A stretch of DNA of 64,000 nt, from contig NZ_NEFD01000002.1 in NCBI RefSeq assembly GCF_002252155.1, forward strand, positions 1-64,000, written 5' to 3'. Below are positions 37,910-44,874 of the stretch, one piece after another. The notes under the pieces are model-generated. The model did not search any database, was not told the DNA's origin, and saw nothing but the letters and a program-made list of their open reading frames with translations. The DNA is from Wohlfahrtiimonas sp. G9077. Its GTDB lineage: Bacteria > Pseudomonadota > Gammaproteobacteria > Cardiobacteriales > Wohlfahrtiimonadaceae. Position 1 is the first letter of the stretch, and the number at the start of each line of letters is the position of its first letter. Position numbers and translations under genes: made by a program.

Positions 37910-39334
37910 TTAATCAAAAATAAAAGCTTTTAAATCCTCTTCATTTTTTAAAATTTTGTGTTCTTTGACGCCATGCGCTCTCGCAAGATTAATACTGCTC
38001 TCCACTAAATTGATATTACTGCGTAAATCAAATGCGATTTTTCTTAAATCTTTAATATGATCAAACTCTGCTGTTATCTTACTAACCAGTGCATGATATT
38101 TTTGATCAATATCTGACAGAAACACCTGCATTGATTCCTCCATCTGTTTTGCTAATTTCGGATCTTCCCCTAACAAGATGTTACAAACCAATTTTCCTGC
38201 CAGAGAGCCAATCACGGCACCCACAACAGGGATAGGTATGAAAGTTTGTCCCATTAATGCTGCGAGTCCAACACCTGCACTATCAGCACATAAATAGATT
38301 GCATTCATCTGAAACTCAGCAAAAGTAAGATGACCATGATGTAAATCTTGTACTAAAGAACTGACACCTTTCACAGCTGTAACAAAAGCACCTGCAATGG
38401 GCGCAGATAAACCAACACAATTAGTTAAAGCATAAACAGCAGATCCAGTAATCCCAGCGGCGATGGCTGTTTGTCCTGTATTTAAGCCAATCTCTTGCCA
38501 ATCTTCAGCGGATAACTCACCTTTAAAAATATTCTTTCCATCTTTATATTTGAGATATAAAGATGTGCCTAGCGCGAGTGCGCCTCCTACAGCTGCGGCC
38601 ACACCTGCTGCTTTTAAGCCTTCACTTAAACTCGCTGAATGGTTCTCATGTATCTTTTGTTTGAGCTCTTCATTTTGTTGTTTAAGTTCTTGCTCATGTC
38701 GATCTAATGTTTGTGTGACAGTGCCTTGTTGAACTTCAGCATATTTAGAAATGCCAGGTTGCACAACATCAGTAAAAGATCGCCCACTTTGAGTCTCGAT
38801 TTCACTAATTTTATGGTGAATTGCGTTGATTGTTTTTTGGCTCAATCCCTCAACATTTTCACCGTGATAAATTTTAAGAATGGTTTCAAAATGGTCTTTA
38901 GGTATGTGATAAAAACTGCCATCTCGACCAAAATGACTATATTTATTCATATGCTCAAGCACATGATTTAAGTTATTGTTTAAACCATTAATAAATTTTG
39001 ATTGTACAGCGATGTCATTGATTAAATAATCTTCTGGTGCCGTTCTTCCAACACCCTCAAAAGTTGCACTAAAATCTCTATTGTGAAGCGCATCTTGCGC
39101 CCTTCTAATGCCAACTTCAACTTGTTCTGCGATTTCGCCATGTTTTGTTGCAGGACTACCTAGAATTTTTGATGGATCACCAATAAAATCACGAACCTTA
39201 TCAACTTCACTGATGGCCTTGATATAAGATGTATCTTGCAGATTCAATTGAGAGATTTCATCTTGTATCCGTGTCACATTAAAATTATGAACGATCGCAC
39301 TGCTGATTTGGTCTTGGATGGATGTTGTTTTCAT
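37910..39334 (-). CDS. Unrecognised coiled-coil/membrane protein, second gene of a two-gene unit
   Basis: 474 residues, not recognised. The first 200 residues are soluble and include DKVRDFIGDPSKILG, KHGEIAEQVEVGI and YSHFGRDGSFYHIPKDHF, a region that looks like a conserved domain. A coiled coil follows (RHEQELKQQNEELKQKI). Then come hydrophobic, alanine/glycine-rich stretches (GVAAAVGGALALGTSLYL, TAIAAGITGSAVYAL, GVGLAALMGQTFIPIPVVG) able to span or insert into membrane, and a helical tail. It lies 28 nt after its partner gene. Codon use is more AT-rich than in flanking core genes. A membrane-active conflict protein is possible; no function is claimed. Confidence 0.7.
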   Translation of the reverse strand: MKTTSIQDQISSAIVHNFNVTRIQDEISQLNLQDTSYIKAISEVDKVRDFIGDPSKILGSPATKHGEIAEQVEVGIRRAQDALHNRDFSATFEGVGRTAPEDYLINDIAVQSKFINGLNNNLNHVLEHMNKYSHFGRDGSFYHIPKDHFETILKIYHGENVEGLSQKTINAIHHKISEIETQSGRSFTDVVQPGISKYAEVQQGTVTQTLDRHEQELKQQNEELKQKIHENHSASLSEGLKAAGVAAAVGGALALGTSLYLKYKDGKNIFKGELSAEDWQEIGLNTGQTAIAAGITGSAVYALTNCVGLSAPIAGAFVTAVKGVSSLVQDLHHGHLTFAEFQMNAIYLCADSAGVGLAALMGQTFIPIPVVGAVIGSLAGKLVCNILLGEDPKLAKQMEESMQVFLSDIDQKYHALVSKITAEFDHIKDLRKIAFDLRSNINLVESSINLARAHGVKEHKILKNEEDLKAFIFD

Positions 39335-39362
39335 GCTTTAGCCTTAATCATCGCATTTTGAC

Positions 39363-40217
39363 CTATAGTTCTACTTTCTTTTTTAATAACATGGCTAAGC
39401 TTTCAACATGATTTTTAATTGCGATCATCAGGTTTTTCTGTTGATGATTAAATTGCTCATAATCTAAAGTGTTTAATGATGTATCTAAAACATCCATGAA
39501 ATTTTTAATACCAATAATATGCGCTTGAGTTTCATCGCTCAAATGGGATATTTCTTTTAATGCAGCAGAAAATTGTCTATTTAATACTTCGATTTCTTGA
39601 CGTTTTTCATCTGCTTCTCGTGCAATTTTCGCATTTTTACTACGCGCAAATAATCCACTGCCCACTAATGCAAGACCACCAATCGTCCAACCAATTGGGC
39701 CTGACAATGCTAATAATGCACTGCCGCCAGCCATCCCGCTGCCACCCGCTGCGAGAGCACCGCCACCTAGCCAAGCCAATGCTGCATTTGTCGCAGCGGC
39801 ACCACTCAAAGCTGAGATTGCTGTGCCCGTAGATGCTGTCCCAAAGGTTGTGGCGATCGCCATTGCTGCTGTGGGTGCAAATGCAGCGATTCCCGCACCC
39901 GCTGCGATGCCAGCGCCTGCTGTGCCGCCTGCTTGTAGATCTATTTTGCGAGCATTATCTTGTATTTCATTCAAGACATTGTTGAAAACTTTATATTCTG
40001 TTTTATAGATTGAAAAGGTTTTATCAAATTCTTTGGGTTTATTGGCAATCGCACTGAACAAACCTTCTGCGCGTTTAATGATAGAATTGGCCTTTTCTTT
40101 ACGTAGATCCATCAAAACAGTCGATGCATCACGCACCTCTTGCCCAAGCTTTTCATATTGTTGTTTTGCATTTTTAAAATTAGCAATTGCTTGTTTTTTG
40201 AGATCGCCATTTAACAT
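39363..40217 (-). CDS. Unrecognised glycine-zipper membrane protein, first gene of a two-gene unit
   Basis: 284 residues, not assignable to a named family. An N-terminal helical region (FKNAKQQYEKLGQEV) is followed by a very Ala/Gly-rich middle (about 95-190: GTAGAGIAAGAGIAAFAP, AWLGGGALAAGGSGMAGGSA, GPIGWTIGGLALVGSGLF) that could make several membrane helices, and a C-terminal helical coiled-coil part. AAGGA precedes the ATG, and a promoter is visible upstream. Cotranscribed with the 474-residue gene. The glycine-zipper pattern resembles that of the large GTPase at 44875-46710. Confidence 0.7.
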   Translation of the reverse strand: MLNGDLKKQAIANFKNAKQQYEKLGQEVRDASTVLMDLRKEKANSIIKRAEGLFSAIANKPKEFDKTFSIYKTEYKVFNNVLNEIQDNARKIDLQAGGTAGAGIAAGAGIAAFAPTAAMAIATTFGTASTGTAISALSGAAATNAALAWLGGGALAAGGSGMAGGSALLALSGPIGWTIGGLALVGSGLFARSKNAKIAREADEKRQEIEVLNRQFSAALKEISHLSDETQAHIIGIKNFMDVLDTSLNTLDYEQFNHQQKNLMIAIKNHVESLAMLLKKKVEL

Positions 40218-40255
40218 AGAATCATCCTTATTATGCGTTATTAAAATTTTTTCGA

Positions 40256-40285
40256 AGTATAGCTTTTATTCTTAGGATGTATCAA
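40256..40285 (-). promoter_or_regulatory. Promoter of the two-gene membrane unit
   Basis: On the minus strand TTGATA (40280-40285) and TATACT (40256-40261) are 18 nt apart, 38 nt before the first start codon. Confidence 0.65.
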
Positions 40286-40325
40286 GGCTTATCCCTATTT
40301 TACCACAACAGAAGTCAATGAATGC

Positions 40326-40424
40326 TTAGGTTAAAATTGGCATGAGCAGATTAATCAATTGATCAACATTTTCTTTTGTATTAAATCGCCCAAAACAGAT
40401 GCGCACGGCGCTTTTGAGATTAAC
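40326..40424 (-). pseudogene. 3' fragment of a cysteine desulfurase (NifS/IscS-like) gene
   Basis: Minus-strand codons ending in TAA at 40326 read SAVRICFGRFNTKENVDQL and then INLLMPILT, the usual C-terminus of NifS-type cysteine desulfurases (pattern S-x-R-x-S-x-G-R-F-T-T-E-E-D-V-D). Only about 32 codons remain. Upstream sequence is immediately the 3' end of the methyltransferase gene, so the rest was lost at an insertion or deletion junction. Confidence 0.65.
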
Positions 40425-40435
40425 CATTAGATTAT

Positions 40436-41017
40436 CTATTTTTTAATAAATAAAATATTGATCCATTGTTCTTGGCTTGTTGGGCGATTATCTTTTGTGA
40501 TCCACATATTGAGTAATACAATATTTTCATATGATAATAATTTCAAAATTTGTGTTTCATTCATATCAATAAATAATCTTTCCCCCTGAATGCGATCTTG
40601 ATGCCCATATTTAAATGACAGATAACAAGCGCCATTATTTTTTAATGCTTTGATGATTTTCTCGATCACTTCAGGTAAACGATTGCGTTCACAATGTAGT
40701 AAAGAAGCGCATGCCCAAATGCCATCATATTTATCTGTGGCATTTAAATCATAAAAACTTTGATGTTGAATATTCAGCCCGGTTTTGAGCTTGGCTAATG
40801 TGACGAGATTTTTAGAATAATCAAATGCATTAACATTAAAGCCTAGATTTTTAAAATACAACGCATCGCGACCTGAGCCGCAACCAATATCTAAAATCTT
40901 TCCATGTTTTGGTATGAGTTTTAAAAAAGGCTCATACAGATTATGCATGTCGATATGAAAGGTATTTTCTGCGAATGTCTTTGCATTTTGATCATAAAAA
41001 TCTTGCGTTTTGCTCAT
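40436..41017 (-). CDS. SAM-dependent methyltransferase
   Basis: 193 residues. The SAM-binding motif I is KILDIGCGSGRDALYFKNLGF, motif II VNAFDYSKNLV, and DGIWACASLLHC is the motif IV region. This is a small class I methyltransferase of the Methyltransf_25/TehB-like kind acting on a small molecule or protein. The ATG at 41017 is chosen because the family pattern starts there; a longer ORF extends into the divergent HNH gene. The ribosome site is weak. It is divergent from the HNH nuclease and ends at the cysteine desulfurase fragment. Confidence 0.75.
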   Translation of the reverse strand: MSKTQDFYDQNAKTFAENTFHIDMHNLYEPFLKLIPKHGKILDIGCGSGRDALYFKNLGFNVNAFDYSKNLVTLAKLKTGLNIQHQSFYDLNATDKYDGIWACASLLHCERNRLPEVIEKIIKALKNNGACYLSFKYGHQDRIQGERLFIDMNETQILKLLSYENIVLLNMWITKDNRPTSQEQWINILFIKK

Positions 41018-41103
41018 AGAAATCGCCAATATTAGATTGATAAAAATATTTTTAATATTTAAAGTATTATCGGAATGAAAATAAATTATAGGATAATAAT
41101 TAC

Positions 41104-42159
41104 ATGTTACCAAGCGCAGAAGAACAATTAGATTTTTTGCAAAAGATACATTTGATTCTAGAAACAGGCAATACGACGTCGACATATAAATTCGCACTAT
41201 TATTGGCCATCACCAATCTTGCAATTACGCAGGGTGAGGACAGTAATCAAACGTTGACATTGAGTTATAAAGACATTGCCGAGCAATTTATTATCCAATA
41301 TTGGAAACAAAGTTTGCCTTTTGAATACGTTGAAAAAAAAGGTTTTGTTTTACAGCAAAATACTGGAGAACAAATCGTGATTATTCAGGATATTCAAAAA
41401 TTAATGGATCGATATCCCACATTATCAAAAGCGATGAAAAGTATTGAGTGGCATCCGTTGATTCAAAAGGCAGCCAAAACCATTAAAGCTTATCCGGCGC
41501 GGTTTTTACAAAATATAGAAGGGCAAAGTTTTAATTTTTTATATACTTGGCAAGCGGCGGGGACACATTTACAGTTAAATAAAAATGTTATGTATTGTCT
41601 GCGTCAATTTAATTATATTATTCGGCAATTGGTTCAAAAAAAATGGGCGGATTTTGTCCGTAAGTTACCAAAAAATAAAGAGATTTTAAAAGATCAGCAT
41701 GATATCCAAGTATTTTTATTTGATGAGCAACGCGCATCTTTGAAAAAAGTTGCCGATATTTATCGGGAATTACAAGATAATCGCTGTTTTTATTGCCAAC
41801 AAAAAATTAATGGCACCGCTGAAGTGGATCATTTTATTCCGTGGTCATATTATCAACAAGACACATTGCATAATTTTGTGATCGCAGATAAAAAATGTAA
41901 TGGTGCAAAAAGTAATTTTTTAGCGGATCCGCAATTATTGGGCCGATGGTTAGACAGAAATAAAAAATATGGTGATGAGATCCATGCAGCCTCCGAAAAT
42001 ATTGGTATTTTAAGTCATTTAGAATCGACCAAAAATATTGCACAATGGGCTTATCAGCGAGCTTTGCATAATGAAGCATTGGTTTGGACACCACCAAAAG
42101 AATTGGTTCGATTAAATCATCATAATGGCGCAGATGTGCTTCAGGAGTATTTTAAATAA
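41104..42159 (+). CDS. HNH endonuclease with N-terminal helical domain
   Basis: 351 residues. The C-terminal third has the zinc/HNH module: CFYCQQKI, then AEVDHFIPWSYYQQDTLHNF, then DKKCNGAKSN. The N-terminal two thirds (TSTYKFALLLAITNLAI near residue 24) form a helical domain found with this HNH type in restriction and defence loci. Base composition is AT-rich. It is divergent from the methyltransferase gene 86 nt away. No DNA-methylase motif is visible in that partner, so a classical restriction-modification pair is not supported. Confidence 0.78.
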   Translation: MLPSAEEQLDFLQKIHLILETGNTTSTYKFALLLAITNLAITQGEDSNQTLTLSYKDIAEQFIIQYWKQSLPFEYVEKKGFVLQQNTGEQIVIIQDIQKLMDRYPTLSKAMKSIEWHPLIQKAAKTIKAYPARFLQNIEGQSFNFLYTWQAAGTHLQLNKNVMYCLRQFNYIIRQLVQKKWADFVRKLPKNKEILKDQHDIQVFLFDEQRASLKKVADIYRELQDNRCFYCQQKINGTAEVDHFIPWSYYQQDTLHNFVIADKKCNGAKSNFLADPQLLGRWLDRNKKYGDEIHAASENIGILSHLESTKNIAQWAYQRALHNEALVWTPPKELVRLNHHNGADVLQEYFK

Positions 42160-42395
42160 ATCGCGATGATTGATTATATAAAAATATTATGTTTTAGTAT
42201 TTTTGAATGGTTGGATTATGTTGATTTTAATGTTTTTGTTGAAAATCAAATGCTTATAAATAATTTTTTGTTAAATTAATGACATATAATGGAAAAGGCA
42301 TGCAATATTTAAAAAAGCCACATGAGAATTATATTTTGCAAAAATAAACCATTAAAAAAATATGGGTGATCAATAATTAGACAATTTTCTGTACT
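42160..42395. other. AT-rich intergenic stretch left of the island
   Basis: No reading frame, RNA gene or clear terminator is seen in these 236 bases. They consist mainly of A and T runs and separate the HNH gene from the tRNA-Leu-type repeat. Confidence 0.6.
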
Positions 42396-42479
42396 GTTTA
42401 TTGAACAACTGAACTTACAGACACAAAAAAGCCTGCTGTTTAGCAGGCTTTCAAGTTTTTGTTTGGTACCGAAGGAGAG
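42396..42479. repeat. Left direct repeat (att-like) with tRNA-Leu 3' end duplication
   Basis: 84 nt matching 49759-49842 at 74 positions by my count, without gaps. The last 18 nt (TTTGGTACCGAAGGAGAG) are identical and are the reverse complement of the tRNA-Leu 3' end. The repeat also includes a terminator hairpin, GCCTGC-TGTTTA-GCAGGC, whose stem differs from the right copy by a compensated pair. It marks the left end of an island integrated at tRNA-Leu. Confidence 0.85.
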
Positions 42480-42527
42480 TTTATAGGCTGTATTTCAGAT
42501 AACTCTACAATATCAAATCCATTGATA

Positions 42528-42560
42528 TGGCTATATTTAAAGTAATTTAAAATATAGCCA
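42528..42560. repeat. Inverted repeat just inside the island
   Basis: TGGCTATATTTAAA and TTTAAAATATAGCCA form a long stem with one bulged base and a GTAA loop. A smaller repeat, TATCAA...TTGATA, lies directly before it (42511-42527). Their position beside the att-like repeat suggests protein-binding sites for recombination, or a transcript hairpin. Confidence 0.55.
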
Positions 42561-42735
42561 AATAAGAATCAATTGGTACTATTTTTGAACATATCAGCCT
42601 AAACAATAATCGTCACTATCTATATCTACTAGATTTTGTCTTAAATTCAACTTGTCGTATTTTTAACTTCTTCAATATATAAGAAATATCTAATATTTCT
42701 TCGATGATGCCCTTACAACTCAATATATTATTTTG

Positions 42736-42936
42736 CTAACTATTTAGGATATCTAAACTATCTTGTGCTTTTATACAACATTCTGAAAAATTCGATAAAT
42801 TTTGTTCCATGATATCCAAAGCGTTGAGCATCGCTAGGGTTGCAAATAAATGCATTTCGGTTATTTGTAGATTTTTCTGGATAACTGCCGATATTACGAA
42901 ACTTAACGCTTGGGATGAATCACTATTTTCACCTAT
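42736..42936 (-). CDS. Possible small ORF after ykgJ, lacking a standard start codon
   Basis: An open frame of 66 codons reading GENSDSSQALSFVISAVIQK, then MHLFATLAMLNALDIMEQNL, CCIKAQDSLDILN. AAGGAG lies 6 nt before an ATA codon at 42934-42936, where a start would be expected. Either ATA replaced an ATG (inactivated gene), or an internal ATG is used, or initiation is at ATA. It follows ykgJ by 10 nt and would be the last gene of the GTPase operon. Helical; not recognised. Confidence 0.4.
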   Translation of the reverse strand: MGENSDSSQALSFVISAVIQKNLQITEMHLFATLAMLNALDIMEQNLSNFSECCIKAQDSLDILNS

Positions 42937-42946
42937 AAAACACTCC

Positions 42947-43222
42947 TTACGACTGTAATTTCTGACAAATTTTCACATTAACTTCAATAAAATCATCCCA
43001 AGAAATAGTTTGTGACAAATGTTTTTGGTAATATTCTTCCACTCGACATTCTAAAGGACGATTTTCATAAATAGAACACAATAGAGTTTCATCCACAAAA
43101 TGATGGCAAGTGCCATCTCCTCTATCTAAGTACATAGTTTGAGAGCTATTTCTGATGCTCTGACAACATTTACCGCAAGATGTGCAAGGAAATGGTTTGT
43201 TTAATTGGGGCTGATGACTCAT
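42947..43222 (-). CDS. YkgJ-family cysteine-cluster protein
   Basis: 91 residues. PFPCTSCGKCCQSI at the N-terminus, then DGTCHHF, LLCSIYENRPLECR and a last cysteine in VKICQKL. This arrangement (CxxCGxCC, C, CxIYxxRPxxC) is the YkgJ/UPF0153 signature, predicted to bind zinc or an iron-sulfur cluster. Its start overlaps the upstream GTPase stop by one base, so it is translationally coupled to the GTPase operon. Confidence 0.85.
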   Translation of the reverse strand: MSHQPQLNKPFPCTSCGKCCQSIRNSSQTMYLDRGDGTCHHFVDETLLCSIYENRPLECRVEEYYQKHLSQTISWDDFIEVNVKICQKLQS

Positions 43223-44865
43223 TATTTAGCATCAACTTTTGTAATTAAATGAGTTAATGTGAATAGCTGTTCCTGATGAAGAGTTTTACAACTATCTTCT
43301 AACACGATTGTCTCTTTAATTTTGTCCGTTAAATTCTTCACCCACGGGTCAAAATTTTCTTGAATATAACTAGTTATCTTTTGTGCAAATTGATCCGCAA
43401 AATCATGAGCACTATCTTCAACTTGTTGATGAAAACGTTCTCTTGCTTGGTTTTGCTGTTCTGCTTGCTGCATCATGAGCTTATCGCCTTTATCATCAGA
43501 GAATAAGTCACGCAAAGAGGTTAGAACTGTCAACGTTGTGCCAACATATGGAATCCATTTACCTACAACCGTCTGAGCCCATTTTTCCATCGTTTTAGCA
43601 CCAATGCCGGTCATCAGGGATGGTACCCAATCCTTAACAACCTGAAGCCCTTTGATAATATGATCAGGTTTGATCATCTTTGCCGCAGACTGATATGACA
43701 AAGTAACAGCATCCAGATCAAGGCTTTTATCGCTAGCCTCAAGGTTATCTGTCGCGTTATCCTCTAGCTCAATGACGGGATTCAAAGCTGCGCGTTGCAC
43801 TTGTGATTGAAGAACTAAATGTTCTATTTCTGCAATTTCATTTTGGAAACACAATGACAAGTACTTCGCTTCTTCAGCAATCATCTCAGTCATTTGTTGT
43901 GTAGATTGCTCATACACAGAGTTAATGACAGATTCAGATTGATTGGGATCTCTGAGCATTGCCGCTTTACTTTTTTGATAAATATTCTGTTGATTTTGAA
44001 TGATGCTATTCATCAAACGTCTTTTAGATTCAAAATATTGAATTTCAATTTTTTGAACTAGATTTTGATAGTGTGTGAGCAGCTCATCATTATTCACACT
44101 CTGAATATCCATTTGGCAATCGAGTAGAAAATGTTGTAATGCAGAGGATAAACGTTTGATCACATCTTGATCCGATATGCTTAATAAAAATTTATTCAAT
44201 TCTGCTTCAAACTCGATATAACCACTGGCTGCTAAGAAGGCAGGTTCTTGTCTTAAGTGGCCAGATAATGCACGTTTTGCATTGATTCTTAAAATAGGAA
44301 TATCTTTTAAGATATCGTGTAAGCCACGCTGTGAGGCAATGGACTGAATACGTTCACGCACACTATTTTTAAGGTACAGAAAGTTTTCTATTGATTGTTC
44401 ATGCTTTTCATTTAACACAAGAAATACACGTTTATGAGCGGCTAATAAATCCACTAATTTCACTAATGTATCCATCTCTTCGATGGCACCTGATGGATTC
44501 ACAACAAAGACAACGCCATCGACAGATAATAAATGTTCTTTTGTGATTGCCTCATGATCCTTTGGCGCATCGATACCGGGCGTGTCATAAATAATGAAGT
44601 TTTTCCACTTGTACTCCTGGATAACGCTGGTGGTTGGCACATCATTCATTTCGGCTTTTTCTTGGCCCAATAACGCATTGATTAATGTACTTTTACCTGC
44701 ATTGTAAACGCCATACATCATCACAGTAATGTCTAGATTGTTCTTTTTATCGTCAAATTGCTTTTGAATTGGTTCGAACTTCTTTTGCAAACTCGGATAA
44801 TTAGTTGCTTCAAGCCAATCTTTAACTTCCGTATAAAGATTAAATAATTTATTTGTAGATAGCAT
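43222..44865 (-). CDS. Dynamin-like GTPase (third GTPase of the operon)
   Basis: 547 residues. The GTPase domain (about 45-210) shows G1 GVYNAGKST, G2 threonines in DVPTTSV, G3 DTPGIDAPKDHE and a G4-like LNEKHE (NKxD degenerate). A long helical region with coiled coil follows (QNQQNIYQKSKAAMLRD, EQSTQQMTEMIAEEAKYL), then a hydrophobic patch around SLMTGIGAKTMEKW and VGKWIPYVGTTLTVL that could insert in a membrane. This fits bacterial dynamin-like/LeoA-type proteins. It is 9 nt downstream of the 611-residue GTPase and overlaps ykgJ. Confidence 0.8.
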   Translation of the reverse strand: MLSTNKLFNLYTEVKDWLEATNYPSLQKKFEPIQKQFDDKKNNLDITVMMYGVYNAGKSTLINALLGQEKAEMNDVPTTSVIQEYKWKNFIIYDTPGIDAPKDHEAITKEHLLSVDGVVFVVNPSGAIEEMDTLVKLVDLLAAHKRVFLVLNEKHEQSIENFLYLKNSVRERIQSIASQRGLHDILKDIPILRINAKRALSGHLRQEPAFLAASGYIEFEAELNKFLLSISDQDVIKRLSSALQHFLLDCQMDIQSVNNDELLTHYQNLVQKIEIQYFESKRRLMNSIIQNQQNIYQKSKAAMLRDPNQSESVINSVYEQSTQQMTEMIAEEAKYLSLCFQNEIAEIEHLVLQSQVQRAALNPVIELEDNATDNLEASDKSLDLDAVTLSYQSAAKMIKPDHIIKGLQVVKDWVPSLMTGIGAKTMEKWAQTVVGKWIPYVGTTLTVLTSLRDLFSDDKGDKLMMQQAEQQNQARERFHQQVEDSAHDFADQFAQKITSYIQENFDPWVKNLTDKIKETIVLEDSCKTLHQEQLFTLTHLITKVDAK

Positions 44866-44874
44866 GCCTAGTAC

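Noticed and set aside
40436-41017. Methyltransferase/HNH pair as a classical restriction-modification system
   Set aside because: The methyltransferase lacks DNA-methylase catalytic motifs and is small; only the nuclease half is supported.
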